DNA of 64,000 nt from Oegoconia quadripuncta (GCA_949316235.1 OX438748.1:23686575-23750574), one strand, 5' to 3'. Numbered from the stretch's first letter, positions 21,977 through 33,215 are shown. Program-made: numbers and translations. The notes: generated by a model not told the origin, from the letters alone.

Positions 21977-22300
21977 AAAGGGCAACGGAGAAAGCTATGC
22001 TCGGTGTTGAAATTAGGAGATCCCCAGGAGAATCAAGGTGAAGGATATAGCCCGAAGAATTGTCAAACTTAAGTGGCAGTGGGCGGGGCACATTGCTCGT
22101 AGGACCGACAGCCGTTGGGGAGGAAAGGTTCTCGAGTGGCGACCACGCACTGGAAGACGCAGCGTGGGCGCACCCCACCAGGTGGACCAACGATTTGGTA
22201 AAGATCGCAGGAAGACGCTGAATACGGGCAGCGCAGGACCGATCATTGTGGAGATTTTTAGGGGAGCCCTTTGGTCAGCTGGACTTCTTGATTGTATAGC
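21977..22300 (+). pseudogene. LINE ORF2 C-terminal fragment (AGHIARR type)
   Basis: The frame carries RRIVKLKWQWAGHIARRTD and VLEWRPRTGRRSVG. A shift near GCGCACCCC leads into PTRWTNDLVKIAGRR and a stop. It belongs to the same broad family as 5545-5820. Frameshifted, no polymerase part. Confidence 0.75.
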
Positions 22301-22340
22301 GACCGAATGTGAAATACCTATAATTAGGTGCAAGTATCGG

Positions 22341-22667
22341 ACCGCCTCCGTGGCTCAATGTAAACAACATTGGGTTTACGATTCGGAGGTCGCGGATTCG
22401 ATCCCCAGCGGGGTACATGTTTAAGTACTCGGTTTGGTTGGTGACAGGGCATTTTAAATGTCCGCCTGGCTAGCTACCACCATCTTATCTAAAGCTGCCG
22501 CCAAGCAACAATGTTAATAGCATTGTTGTGTTCCGGTTGTCAGAGATAAGATAGCCAGTCCCCCAAATGTGTTGGGGTTTCCGGGTCAGTTCCACCTTCG
22601 ATCTCATCTTCATTTAACATCAGGTGTGATTGAGGTCAAGTACGAACCCGTCATGCATAAAAAAAAG
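22341..22667 (+). mobile_element. SINE family A, full length
   Basis: tRNA-like head CCGCCTCCGTGGCTCAATGT, B box GATTCGATCCC, body GTCAGAGATAAGATAGCCAG, end GTCATGCATAAAAAAAA. At 327 bp this is the best reference copy of the family here. Confidence 0.9.
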
Positions 22668-23459
22668 TGATATTTTAAATTCTTCTTTAGTTATTTGTCT
22701 GTTTTAATCATCCTTTACAGTAGGGCAGGGGGAGGCACCAGGCTCTAAGATAGAGGTAAAATAATTTTACCTAGTTTGAGCACTGGAAGTATCAACATGT
22801 TCTTTCTTGATACTTGATGTTTTAGTATAATTACATGTCAATAATTGTAAAACCTTGTAAGACTTTATTGGTGCAAAATAAACTATTTTTTTATATTTGT
22901 CTTCGATGGATTTGTATTTTAAAATGCCATCAAAAGTCAGTACTCATGTCGAAGTCTCAGTGGACTTCGATCCATAAAATGTGTAAACAAATTATTTTTC
23001 TTTCATTGCCCTTAGAGTTAAAATAGGCACCCTTATATGATTACTTCATGGTCCGTCTGTCTGTCTGTAAATACCCTTCATCCCAGGAACTTGTGTAGGT
23101 ATCAAGTTAATATGTAACTTATTTGCAGTTGACAAACTGACAGGGACCTATGTGGATGCTTAAGGACAACAGTTTTGCAACATATTTAAGCTAACAGCTT
23201 GAACATATTGGCGGTGGTCATTCATCATCATTCACGCAGCACCGACCCAGCGAGCGGACCCCTACGGTCACGCTCCGCTATGTCGTATTCTGGCACTGAT
23301 TGTTCAAGGTAAAAGATGTCGAAATATATGTAGTTTTAATCGTGCTACGCAAATATCAGACCATTACAGTGGTATATCTTTAGGACTCTAAAGATATAAA
23401 ACTGACTAGTTGAGGAGGTTAAGCTCCATTCACATATTTTTGAATACTCATGTGAGAGA
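22668..23459. other. No recognised gene
   Basis: A (CTGT)n run at 23053-23068 and otherwise unremarkable sequence. The short frames have no support. Confidence 0.35.
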
Positions 23460-23767
23460 GCGTCGGTGACTCAGCGGTGAAGATGCAGTCTCCCAATTTG
23501 GGAGGTCCGGGTTCGATTCCTGGGCAGGCCACGTATCAAAGAGTTTTAAAATTTAATTTAATAACTTATGTGTATTTATCCGACTGCTCCTAAGCGGCGA
23601 AGGAAAACATCGGGAGGAAACCTGCATGACTGAGAAATAAAAATTCAAAGGCATGTGAAGTCGCCAACCCGCATTGGGTCAGCGTGGTGGACTACGGCCC
23701 ATACTCCCTCAAATACGAGGGAAGGTTTATATCCCTGTAGTGGGATGTTTATGGGCTGATGATGAAT
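23460..23767 (+). mobile_element. Lepidopteran SINE (family C), full length
   Basis: tRNA-like head with GGTTCGATTCC, the conserved AACATCGGGAGGAAACCTGC, CGCATTGGGTCAGCGTGG and a GATGATGAATG end. The middle and tail match the widespread lepidopteran SINE layout. Confidence 0.9.
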
Positions 23768-23884
23768 GTGAGAGATCAAGGAAGGAGGGTAATACTATTC
23801 CAATGTATGTAGATGTCTATATTACTTTCTGTAAATTGGCTAGATCGATTTTTAACTGCGAGGTGTTGGTCGATTCGCCTTGAT

Positions 23885-23968
23885 CCCCAGAGTGGCATAG
23901 GATACATTTTATGGTAAAAGGTCCGCCTGGCTAGCTACCACCATCTTATCTAAATCTGCAGCTAAACT
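23885..23968 (+). mobile_element. SINE family A fragment
   Basis: GATCCCCAGAG, then TCCGCCTGGCTAGCTACCAC; the head and tail are missing. Confidence 0.6.
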
Positions 23969-23999
23969 ATTTACTCAGTAAATACTAAGTATACATACA

Positions 24000-24300
24000 T
24001 AATGTCACGCCTGTTTCCCGTAGGGGTAGGCACAGACTACAGACTTCTACTTGCTACGATCCTGACACACCTCTGCTGCTTCCTTCACTCTCATAAGGTT
24101 GTTCATACATGCTCGTCGGTTTAGGGTACTCTTGACTTGGCCTTTCTTTAAGACGTCCCCGATTTGATCATGGTACGTTCGCCATGGTCTTCCCCTACCA
24201 ACACTACCATCCACATTCGCTTTGTATATCTCTTTTGTAAGTCTCCTTTCATTCACCCTCTCTACATGTCCAAACCATCTCAGCATACCTAAGTATACTT
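24000..24300 (-). pseudogene. RTE-like LINE C-terminus
   Basis: The minus-strand frame reads [38 protein letters not shown] and [16 protein letters not shown], with a stop at 24047, then the untranslated end containing CGGGAAACAGGCGTGAC. The frame is open throughout, but only about 80 codons of ORF2 were copied. Best-preserved copy of the family also seen in the G1 intron. Confidence 0.8.
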
Positions 24301-24684
24301 AGTAATTAAATGCTTTGGTTTCAATATCATGTCTCTATGTATGTCGAATGTAGCTGGCCTAACTAAAAGATCGACAAACCTGTTTCATAACGAGTGCGCT
24401 TACACAGCGGCCCGATTACCGTAATGTTATGACGTATTAGTCAGGTGTACGTGCAGTTGACGCATGCGCGACTTGCACAATGAAATCAAACATATAGCTA
24501 TAAAATACAACTACGCGTAATCGTTACTACATTGCACATCTCATCTACGCGTGTAACAAGTCTTTGTTGTCGTACGCAAGCTTTGACAATCTTCCTATGA
24601 TGTTCTGTTAATGTATTGAAAAGAAAGAAAGAAAGGAAGAAAGAAAAACATTTTTTTTTTAATTGTTCTGTATTTGTAATTATA
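24301..24684. other. Unassigned, with (GAAA)n at 24617-24648
   Basis: AT-rich flank. A GAAA/GGAA microsatellite precedes a T-run just left of the mariner-type MITE. Confidence 0.5.
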
Positions 24685-25020
24685 TTGGGTCTTTACCTAT
24701 GAAATTGGAGTTTTTTTTTCTTCGTTAATCATATGTACCAATTCTTGCGACTTTCAAAGCTATATCCAAATTTGTTTTTTATTTGGAAAATGGAATATTA
24801 TTTCAAGGTTTCACGTGAAATATTTTTTTTATTTCTGGGCTAAATGACACAATAAAAAAAATTTGAACAGAGCTCTTTTCATGTGCTTCCCATAATCATT
24901 TCTTAGATTCGCTGAAACTTTTATAAAGCGGTTACTTTTAAAAAGTAACGCTGCCTATACTTAACTTAATGTTATCCGATAATACACACAAAGTTTAGCT
25001 AAATTTGGATTTGCCGTCCC

Positions 25021-27726
25021 CGTGAATGTATATTTAGTTTCAAAAACCACCAGGTAGCCAGCTCATTTTGTAGAGAAAAGGCCTCACATGGTGGCTCTCT
25101 AATACTCATCCATAATTATTTAAAATACAAGGAGCGTTTAGATATTGTGGGCTTATCTGTGGAGCGAACTGTAGAATTAGCATGCATCGAATTAGATAAG
25201 ATAATCGTGTTGGCAGTCTACAAACCCCCTTCATCTCCATATGAGTTGTTTGAAAACATTATGGAAGACGTTTTAAGTAAATTATGCAATAATAATAAAT
25301 GTGTTGCCATTTGTGGAGATTTCAACATAAATCTTCTAGAAAAATCCAGTTTGAGCAACAGCCTAAAATGCTTATTCAAGTGTTATGGTATGTCAAATGT
25401 CTTCATCGATCCAACTAGAATAACATCTAGCAGTGCGACCTGTCTTGATAATATTTTTACAAATCTTAAGCCGACTTATAAAGTAATTATTAATCAACTA
25501 AGTTCAGACCATTGCGGCCAACTGGCTTGTTTTGACTTAAATATTGACAAAGTATCTAGGACCATTACATGTAACCCTATAAATCGCAATCGCCTCGAGT
25601 CATATAAAAATAGCTTGGAATCTAAATTACCTTTTGTAAAGTATTCGAATGAGGCAAATGAGCTTTATAGCTCTGTTTTTAACTTGACTAAAAATGAATA
25701 TAATACTGTATTTAAACCAAAGCGCATTAAAGTTGATAACTGCTCAAAATTTAATGATTGGGCGACGGTTGGAATACATATAAGCAGACAAAAGTTATAC
25801 GACCTATATGATGAAAGGACCTATAACAATAACCAAGAATTCAAAAATTATGTTAGAAGTTATTCTAAATTATTTAAAAAAGTGTGCTTAGTTGCAAAAG
25901 CACAATATTTGCATAAGAAAATTAAAATGAGTAATAACATTTCTAAGACAACTTGGCAAATTATTAACAAAGAAACTGGAAGGGTCAAGTCACGTAGTTT
26001 CGATTTAAAGTTAAAAATTAATGATCGAGATATCACTAATTTAATGGAAGTTGCTGAAGCTTTTGATGAGTTCTTTACTAATATTCCGGTGTTAGCTACC
26101 AAAACCCTAAACTCATCTCCCACCCTAGCTGAATCTCTGCTAAAGTCAAGTGTTAGTCCAAGTAACGTTGCATTTGATTTCAGGCCTATAGTGTCCTCCG
26201 ATATATTAAAGTCATTTAATCGTATTAGAATGAGTAATACCGCAGATCTCGATGGTCTCTCTGTAAAAATTATTGGATCTGTAATTGATTGCATGGCTCC
26301 TTACCTAGCTGATGTTTTTAACATGTGCATTGGTCAGGGGGTCTTTCCTGACTTAATGAAATACAGCAAGATAATTCCTTTGTTTAAATCAGGTAGTACA
26401 TCGGACCCCACAAATTTCAGACCTATATCAGTACTACCAACTCTTAGTAAAATATTTGAAAAAATTATCCTTGAACAATTATTAACACATTTTAATACAA
26501 ATAAATTATTGCACACTAAACAATTTGGTTTTACCCGGGGTCGCTCAACAACCGATGCAGGTGTTGAGCTAATAGGACGCATATTTGATGCCTGGGAGAA
26601 GTCGCAGGATGCAGTAGGTGTGTTCTGTGATCTTTCCAAGGCGTTTGATTGCGTTCGGCATGACATTTTGGTAAAAAAACTACGTCACTATGGATTGCAA
26701 GGTCAAGCACTCCTACTTATGGAATCTTACCTTAGTAATAGGATCCAAGTGGTGGATGTCAATGGAATGAGATCATCAGGTTCTGCGGTTAGCATGGGAG
26801 TTCCCCAGGGATCCATATTGGGTCCATTCCTGTTTCTAGTCTACATAAATGACTTACCTTTCTTTGTAAAAGACAGACATGAAATTGTACTGTTTGCAGA
26901 TGACACATCATTTGTGTTCAAACTTAGACGAAATGAACAAGATTACAGTATTGTTAATGATTGTATAACAAAAATGGTAGATTGGTTCACGGCTAATAAT
27001 TTGCTTTTGAATGAAAAGAAAACTAAATGCATCAAGTTTGTTCTACCAAACGTCAGACAGGTCGCCACTAGTGTTGTTATTAAAAAAGAATTGCTGGACC
27101 CTGTAGATACAGTTGTGTTTTTAGGTATTACTCTAGATGCTAAGCTACAATGGGGACCACATATCTTAAAATTGTCTAAAAGGCTCAGCTCGGCAGCATA
27201 TGCAATATGGAAAATTCGACAAGTTACAGATGTTGATACAGCTAGGTTAGTCTACTTTAGTTATTTCCACAGTTTAATGACTTATGGAATTTTACTGTGG
27301 GGAAATGCAGCTGACATTAGTAAAATATTCATACTACAGAAACGAGCCATTCGAGCAATATATAAGTTAAAATCGAGGGATTCTTTGAGGGAACTGTTTA
27401 AAGAAGTAAATATTTTGACATTAGCATCCCAATACATATATGAAAATGTCATTTATGTAAAGGAAAATATATCTTCATTTGAGAAAAATAGCGATAAACA
27501 TGACATAAATACTAGAAATAAAAATAAACTTGCTCTGCATTCAACTAGACTCCATAAAGTTAGTAATTCATTTAAGGGGCAATGTATACGTTTGTTCAAT
27601 AAGATTCCCGAAGATATGCAGAATTTGCCTTTAGATAAGTTCAAAGGTATCGTGAAGCAGAAGCTCAGTGCAAAAGGTTACTATAAAATTTGTGATTATT
27701 TAAATGACAGTAATCCTTGGACTTAA
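25021..27726 (+). CDS. LINE ORF2: endonuclease (partial) and reverse transcriptase
   Basis: The frame is open from the first base of the insertion to TAA at 27724-27726, 901 codons plus stop. The true start codon lies in the lost 5' part; the first in-frame GTG (25147) is not a real start. Counting from 25147, the endonuclease shows CGDFNINLLE (near residue 55) and SSDHCG (118). The RT shows FRPISVLPTLSKIFEKII (about 425), FGFTRGRSTTDA (458), DLSKAFDCVRHD (492), GVPQGSILGPFLFLVYINDL (551) and the catalytic FADDTS (about 582). A C-terminal domain ends YLNDSNPWT. The first part of the endonuclease, with its catalytic start, is missing, so it should not be autonomous. Confidence 0.9.
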   Translation, partial: RECIFSFKNHQVASSFCREKASHGGSLILIHNYLKYKERLDIVGLSVERTVELACIELDKIIVLAVYKPPSSPYELFENIMEDVLSKLCNNNKCVAICGDFNINLLEKSSLSNSLKCLFKCYGMSNVFIDPTRITSSSATCLDNIFTNLKPTYKVIINQLSSDHCGQLACFDLNIDKVSRTITCNPINRNRLESYKNSLESKLPFVKYSNEANELYSSVFNLTKNEYNTVFKPKRIKVDNCSKFNDWATVGIHISRQKLYDLYDERTYNNNQEFKNYVRSYSKLFKKVCLVAKAQYLHKKIKMSNNISKTTWQIINKETGRVKSRSFDLKLKINDRDITNLMEVAEAFDEFFTNIPVLATKTLNSSPTLAESLLKSSVSPSNVAFDFRPIVSSDILKSFNRIRMSNTADLDGLSVKIIGSVIDCMAPYLADVFNMCIGQGVFPDLMKYSKIIPLFKSGSTSDPTNFRPISVLPTLSKIFEKIILEQLLTHFNTNKLLHTKQFGFTRGRSTTDAGVELIGRIFDAWEKSQDAVGVFCDLSKAFDCVRHDILVKKLRHYGLQGQALLLMESYLSNRIQVVDVNGMRSSGSAVSMGVPQGSILGPFLFLVYINDLPFFVKDRHEIVLFADDTSFVFKLRRNEQDYSIVNDCITKMVDWFTANNLLLNEKKTKCIKFVLPNVRQVATSVVIKKELLDPVDTVVFLGITLDAKLQWGPHILKLSKRLSSAAYAIWKIRQVTDVDTARLVYFSYFHSLMTYGILLWGNAADISKIFILQKRAIRAIYKLKSRDSLRELFKEVNILTLASQYIYENVIYVKENISSFEKNSDKHDINTRNKNKLALHSTRLHKVSNSFKGQCIRLFNKIPEDMQNLPLDKFKGIVKQKLSAKGYYKICDYLNDSNPWT

Positions 27727-28018
27727 AACTTATTTGGCGACGTATAGTATGTATAACTATAAACCAAATTAAAGTTAGTAATTTATTGTTAATAAATATG
27801 TTTGACTCTATACCAAAAAAAGTATAAAGCAATTTACTGTTATTAAATAATATCTTGACTCGCAGAAAAGAGCAACCCCTTGAGTTTCTTGCTCGTTCTT
27901 CTCTGGGGATTACAGCATTACGAATGAGCGGTAAATTTAAAATGATATATTAACGTTTTCAAGTGATCAATTGTATCCTACGAAAATAAACATTTTTTTC
28001 ATTTTCATTTTCATTTTC
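25021..28018 (+). mobile_element. Daphne/CR1-like LINE, 5'-truncated, young
   Basis: About 3.0 kb: a partial endonuclease, full reverse transcriptase and C-terminus in one frame, then a 290-bp 3' untranslated region (GAGTTTCTTGCTCGTTCTTC at about 27880) and a (CATTTT)n tail. At least ten fragments of this family lie elsewhere in the window. The open frame and clean ends in a MITE suggest a recent insertion. The clade name is my recollection of the tail motif. Confidence 0.85.
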
Positions 28019-28107
28019 CAAAAAAATATAAAAATGTTTGTATGGAGAAAACAGTCTTAATGAAATTCTTCATACAAAACGCCAATTTCATAGGTAACGA
28101 CCTAATA

Positions 28108-28878
28108 CTTATGATCTTTGTCTACAATAAAATGTTCAACTGTTTTTCCTTCCGAGGGTTTGCTGGATAAATTTAAGCTCGTCTTTTGTGTATTGTAATT
28201 TCTCTCTCACGTTTGTTCAATGTATATGTGTATACTTATATGCAATAAGGTATTAAATTAAAATAAAGATAAACACACATCATGCACATCAATAGAAGTT
28301 GGCATCCTATCTAATATTGTACGAGTCTTACATTTCTTAGAAGGATTTGCTCTAATCGCCACGGTGAACTGGCGTATTGGATAGCGTTGATTTTTTGGGA
28401 GCTCCTAGAAAACCTTTCAATCAATCAATCAAGTATACTAAATGTTCTTTGTATTTTATTTTTGTGTGCAATAAAGAATTTAACAATAATAATACATACG
28501 TTAGATATGAACATCAACTTACATGCAGTGATAGTGTAAAATATACCTACATATATAGTGATAAATAATCATTATTTACATATACAATACTATGTGACAC
28601 CAAACAAAGAAAATACTGGATACTATAATTATCAAACCTGTCATCTCACATAAAGACTTCAATCACGAGGTCAAGTGCTAACCCGTTGAGTAAAAAAAAA
28701 CTAATCTTTTGAGACCCCATTCCCATGATGGACAAAATATCAACATGCAAGTTTGTACGGGACCCTAGTCGCGTGAGTCAGACTCGCACTTGTCCGGTCT
28801 TTTTACCTTGAACCAATTTTAGGTATTTGCACAGATGATATAAATTACGCTTCATTTATACATAGAGTACTTCATTAT
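28108..28878. other. LINE tail debris and unassigned sequence
   Basis: 28111-28265 resembles a LINE 3' end (GCTGGATAAATTTAAGCTCG, a TTTGTGTATTGTA run). 28655-28701 is a family-A SINE tail (GGTCAAGTGCTAACCCGTTG, A-run). No gene seen. Confidence 0.45.
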
Positions 28879-28879
28879 A

Positions 28880-29020
28880 CGCAGTTATTTCGTAAGTTTA
28901 AAAATAACATTTGGGTATTTCATGACATACAATTTTCGTTCATTCACAAAGCAGACTCCCCAGAGAATAACGAGCAAGACTCAGGCGTTGTTCTTTTTAA
29001 ATGAGTACTTTTACAATTTA
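28880..29020 (-). mobile_element. Daphne-like LINE tail
   Basis: Complement of the family 3' end: TCATTCACAAAGCAGACTCC, then CAGAGAATAACGAGCAAGAC. Confidence 0.6.
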
Positions 29021-29126
29021 TAAAAGAACACAATAGATTAGATATCGCTGAGCGGTTCATGTCCATGCCTTCTTATCATCTAGTTAATCAGACATTTTAT
29101 AATGGCTTTAATTGTGGTTTTAATGG

Positions 29127-29420
29127 TATATTTGACGACCTGTTTGGTTTAGTGGTTAGCAACTCTGACCACTATACCAAAAGATTGCGGGTTCGAATCC
29201 CGCTAGGGTCATATGTTTGTGTGATGAATATGGACATGTGTAGGTACCTGTGTTATGAATGTTTTCATTTATATTAAATATTTATTTACAAAAGAAATGT
29301 ATTTATGTAGTATATCAACCATCTGGTATCCACAACACAAACCTATAGTTGCTTACTGTGGAACTAGATCCTTAGGGAATCTTAGGGATATATCCTTAGG
29401 GATATTTATTTATTTATATT
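29127..29420 (+). mobile_element. SINE family B
   Basis: Head GACGACCTGTTTGGTTTAGT, B box GGTTCGAATCCC, body and ATTTATTTAT tail. A short duplication (ATCCTTAGGGA repeated) replaces the usual GGCGCTGTG block. Confidence 0.8.
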
Positions 29421-29890
29421 TTGAATGTCTACCTAGTTATGATGTCACCTAATATTACTTATTATTTGATACAAATGATTACAAAAAAAAGGCCATAAAA
29501 AAGCTATAAAATTGTTGTCAAAATTCTAACCATGAAATGTCCTTATCGCTCGATATGCAGGGTGAAATCGTTAAGTGTGCACAGGCGATTATTCCGTAAC
29601 TATTATAGATATCAAAAGACTTTAAACTGATATCGAAAATACTTTACCTAATGAGTAAAATGACATTAATAACTTTTTAAAAATAAAACGAGAAATATCC
29701 AAAAAAATTACATTAAACACTCCCATACATTTAGCATGAGATAGTAGAGATTTTAATTTCCTTATTTTAAGTGGAATAGTATCAACTCATTTTACCCTTA
29801 TCATTTTATAATTATGTATTATGATAGTGATGAATTTCAAGTAGATACACGTGTAGGTTAATTATCTCACCACTTCAAATTAATAATAAA
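29421..29890. other. No recognised gene
   Basis: AT-rich. GCAGGGTGAAATCG at 29558 could be a degraded end of a Tc1/mariner element belonging to the transposase remnant downstream. Confidence 0.35.
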
Positions 29891-29895
29891 CCTTG

Positions 29896-30108
29896 TTTCA
29901 ATATCGCATTGATTTGAACTGGCTGAAAAGCAACATACTAAATAAAGACAAAAAAACGCTGTACGCTGAGCGAGTACACAGCCTAGAAGAGTTACAGAAT
30001 CGTGTACGCCGTGCAATTGCTTTAGTTACTCCACAAATATTAAGGAAAGTTCATTTAGAAACTGTAAATAGAGCTCGTCATTGTTATAAGACGCCCTGTG
30101 GTGGCTGA
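29896..30108 (+). pseudogene. Tc1/mariner-type transposase C-terminal remnant
   Basis: About 70 codons: LYAERVHSLEELQNRVRRAI, then ALVTPQILRKV and NRARHCYKTPCGG with a stop. The spacing (SLEELxxRI..AIxxVTPxxL..V....xxR...C....GG) matches the end of IS630/Tc1/mariner-type transposases. The DDE catalytic core is absent. Bases 30115-30394 downstream show nothing recognisable. Confidence 0.6.
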
Positions 30109-30394
30109 GGCATTCCCTCTCGAGCTTACCGTTCGTACACTTGTTTACTTCTGAACTCTTTTTATATTACTTATTATTAAAAGTAATTAACAAGTAATAT
30201 TCGCTTAATTTGCTGCACCTGCCCTGCTGCTTTAAGTCTCGAAGCAGCGAAGAAAAATAATTACCTACAGGAACGAACCTTATTATAAAAGTGTACTATA
30301 TATACATTGTCCTATGAATGACTTCGTGATATGAATACCGAGTTTATTTTTATATCATGTATTCTCATTAATATTATAATATGATGACTTGATG

Positions 30395-30714
30395 AACCGC
30401 CTCCGTGGCTCAATGTCAACAACATTGGGTTTACGATTCGGAGGTCGCGGTTTTTCGGGGGTACATGTTTCGTTGGTGGTTGATGGTAGGCCATTTTAAA
30501 TGTCGGCCTGGCTAGCTACCGCCATCTTATTTAAATCTGCCGCCAAGCAGCAATGTTAATAGTATTGTTGTGTTCCGGTGGTCAGAGTTAAGATAGCCAG
30601 TCTCCCAAATGTGTTGGGGTTTGTGGGTCAGTACGCGTCCACCTTCGACCTCATCTTCACTTAACATCAGGTGTGATTGAGGTCAAGTACCAACCCGTTT
30701 TGCATAAAAAAAAA
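30395..30714 (+). mobile_element. SINE family A, full length
   Basis: Head CCGCCTCCGTGGCTCAATGT; the B box is damaged (GGTCGCGGTTTTTCGGGG). The body and the A-run tail are intact. Confidence 0.85.
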
Positions 30715-30715
30715 G

Positions 30716-30999
30716 ACTAAGCGGATATTGTTCCAGTCATCAAATATCCATCCAGAATAAGTATGTCCAAATCTTGAAATGTCCAAATTTTGGAATTAAC
30801 ATTTCCACCTTGTACATACCAAAATAGAGAAAGAGTACGAATGAGCGTGAACGAATACGTTTCCGGGTGTATTTAATTAATTGCAAAGCTCATGTGGGCT
30901 GAACTAGAGTTGTCTAACTGTAGAATTAAGAAAAGAACAGAGTTTCACATAAAAATAAATGTTCTTATATTTTAAAAATTCCCAAATTTACAAATCAAA
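30716..30999. other. No recognised gene
   Basis: AT-rich sequence between two retroelements; nothing supported. Confidence 0.35.
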
Positions 31000-31230
31000 T
31001 CAAATCAAAATATTTTATTTCACAGGATAAAATTATCACTTGAAACCGTCACTATTAATATAAATATTACATTTAAATTTACTGTCCATTCACAAAGCTG
31101 ACTCCGCCAGAGAAAAACGAGCAAGAAATTCTAGGGTTGCTGTTTTAAACGGATTATGGGTTACAATTTGTGATTTGATAATTATATGAATAATAAGACG
31201 GCTATGTCCATGCGTTCTTATCATTCAAAT
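31000..31230 (-). mobile_element. Daphne-like LINE tail
   Basis: AAATCAAATCAAATCAAAAT repeat tail, then CCATTCACAAAGCTGACTCC and the GAGCAAGAAATTCTAGGGTT block, all in reverse. Confidence 0.65.
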
Positions 31231-31539
31231 AGTCAGTGATGTTATAATAGCCTTTTGTGTTTTATTATAATAATTTGTGATTTATAATTGCTTCAAATTT
31301 ATAATATACAAAAGTAGTACTAATTATGCGAGCTACTGATAGCTAATGATAGCTTAGACAATATTGATAATATAGTATTTCTTTGTTAATATACAGAACA
31401 TGCAATTTTTAAGAGTTTAAAAGTCATTGTTAAAAACTACAAAAGGGTCCAAAGCAAAGGCTTATTACTTGAGTACATGAAACTTTTGTAATAAGATGTA
31501 GGAAAGTAATATACAGGGTGAACTCTTAAAATGTTACAT

Positions 31540-31990
31540 TAATTGTTTATTTATTTATTTATTTTATTAGGCACACAGAACAAATTACAGTATAACAAGG
31601 CCGAATAGGAATACATAGAACTTATAAAACTAGACTATAACTCTGGGTATGTATGCACAGAATAAAAATTAATATCATGCTGGCAGTGTAACAATCAATC
31701 TAACAAAATAAACTTAGCCAAACTTAATTACAAAATATCAGCTTTATTTGTCTTCTAAACGTACGTAAATTGTTTACAATCACAGCCACAGTTTCATTGT
31801 ACAAGCGGCACATTCTGACTACGGGATTATAAGAAGTATTATTTCTATACACTAGAAACCTTTGTGCAAAAAAAAAAATTCTTGACGTCACTAAATTTTC
31901 CAAAGTCCATGGCAGTCTTAAATAACGTGGGATAGGCGTATCCGGCGGACAGTCAGACGCATAAATTAGTACCACATCCGGCTCTAACTC
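31540..31990 (-). pseudogene. LINE C-terminal fragment
   Basis: The minus-strand frame (31724-31975) reads LRLPWTLENLVTSRIFFFAQ and RNNTSYNPVVRMCRLYNE. The block ends in a TTTATTTATTTATTTA tail at its 3' side, as LINE copies do. The family is not recognised further. Confidence 0.5.
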
Positions 31991-32264
31991 GGTGCAGGAG
32001 CCAAGGAAACAACTTAAAAATTAAAATAAAATGGAAATATAATTTGATGGTGAGGCAGTCTTTAATGAGAGGAGAGACTGCAAACGCTGATAGGCTATTG
32101 ATGAAAACCTCACAAAATTATTAAATTCACTAATTTTTTTTTTCTTGTAGGTAGGTATTTTATATTAAAAAAAACATACAATATTTTTAAGTAATTTAGG
32201 CTATAATTAAACTTTAATTTGGTATAGGTACAATCTCTGATACAAAATTGAGAAGAATTTTAGA
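31991..32264. other. No recognised gene
   Basis: AT-rich spacer. Confidence 0.35.
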
Positions 32265-32615
32265 GAAGAGGTCCCGCTAGGGGCATTATGTTCTGGCGTG
32301 GCTGCGGACGATTACCGAGGGGTACACGTGGCCACGCCGTTTCGGTGCGCGCGGAGTAACACCGGGGGGTTTTTAGTGGGTAGGACCGTCTGGAGCGGTG
32401 AGTCCCACATATCCTCGCCGCTGACCCCTGTCAGCGGCGGGTCGAACGCGTGAATGTGTTTTCCCCCCGTCAAAAAATAAAAATAAAGGGGGCATTATGT
32501 TTGTATGATGAATACAGACATGTGTTCCCGAGTTATGGATGTTTTTCATTTATACATGTATTTCATTTATACTAGATGGCGCTGTGTGTTTGTGCAAAGA
32601 CATTTATTATTTATT
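32265..32615 (+). mobile_element. SINE family B, 5'-truncated and interrupted
   Basis: It begins at the end of the B-box region (TCCCGCTAGGGGCAT), is interrupted by a GC-rich insert at 32293-32488, and resumes GGGGCATTATGTTTGTATG. The central part is deleted and it ends CTAGATGGCGCTGTG plus an ATTT tail. Confidence 0.75.
32293..32488 (+). mobile_element. R1-like LINE 3' end, tiny insertion
   Basis: A GC-rich 196-bp insert is flanked by the 13-bp target duplication GGGGCATTATGTT (32280-32292 and 32489-32501). It contains TTTTTAGTGGGTAGGACC and GTGAGTCCCACATATCC and ends GTCAAAAAATAAAAATAAA. The motifs TTTTAGTGGGTA and AGTCCCACATA recur at 42254-42555 and 54427-54955. R1-clade assignment is tentative. 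Confidence 0.7.
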
Positions 32616-32772
32616 TATTATTATTTAAAAATCACATCATTTTTGTATAAATAATTATATAATATATAATAATTGTATAAATAGTAATAGCAATTCAATT
32701 GTGTCGCGCTACCGTAATTCGATCTTAAGTGGTACGATCAAGAGTAAGATGTATTTACTTTATTAACTGTGT

Positions 32773-33199
32773 CATCATTTTCCTGCCCTTATCCCACTTT
32801 AGGTGGGGTCGGCACAACATGTCATCCTCTTCCACTCTTCTCTATCATCCGTCATCTCCGTACTCACCCCTTTCACACAGATATCATTCCTTACGCAGTC
32901 TACCCACACGTTCTTTGGTCTTCCTCTACCTCTGTATCCCTCCACATTCATACTTAACACTCGTCTTGTTACATGCCTTTCATCCCTCCTCATAATGTGC
33001 CCAAACCATGCTAACCTATTACTCCTCAACTTTTCTGTTATTGGCGCCACTTTTAGACTTCCTCTGATACTCATACTCATTCCTGATCTTATCCATTCTA
33101 GTCACACCACACATCCATCTTAGCATTCTCATCTCTGCCACATGCATTCTACTTTCATCAGTTTCTTTCATTGCCCAACATTCAGATCCATACATAGTG
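32773..33199 (-). pseudogene. RTE-like LINE C-terminus with 16-bp target duplication
   Basis: Minus-strand twin of 7533-7961, with the same coding blocks (RSNRLAWFGHIMRRDERHVT, RGRGRPKNVWVDCVRNDI). The perfect duplication ACTTTATTAACTGTGT flanks it (32757-32772 and 33200-33215). A small duplication near 33065 (CTCATA repeated) shifts the frame. Both copies begin within about ten bases of each other. Confidence 0.85.
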
Positions 33200-33215
33200 A
33201 CTTTATTAACTGTGT

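Larger units (their letters stand above)
24685..28105 (-). mobile_element. Mariner-type MITE, copy B, split by a LINE
   Basis: Left part 24685-25020 and right part 28019-28105 join to a 423-bp element in reverse orientation to copies A and C. TA lies at both sides (24683-24684 and 28106-28107). The break falls inside GATTTGCCGTCCC...AAAAAAATATAAAA, exactly where the 3-kb LINE sits, so the LINE came later. Confidence 0.85.
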
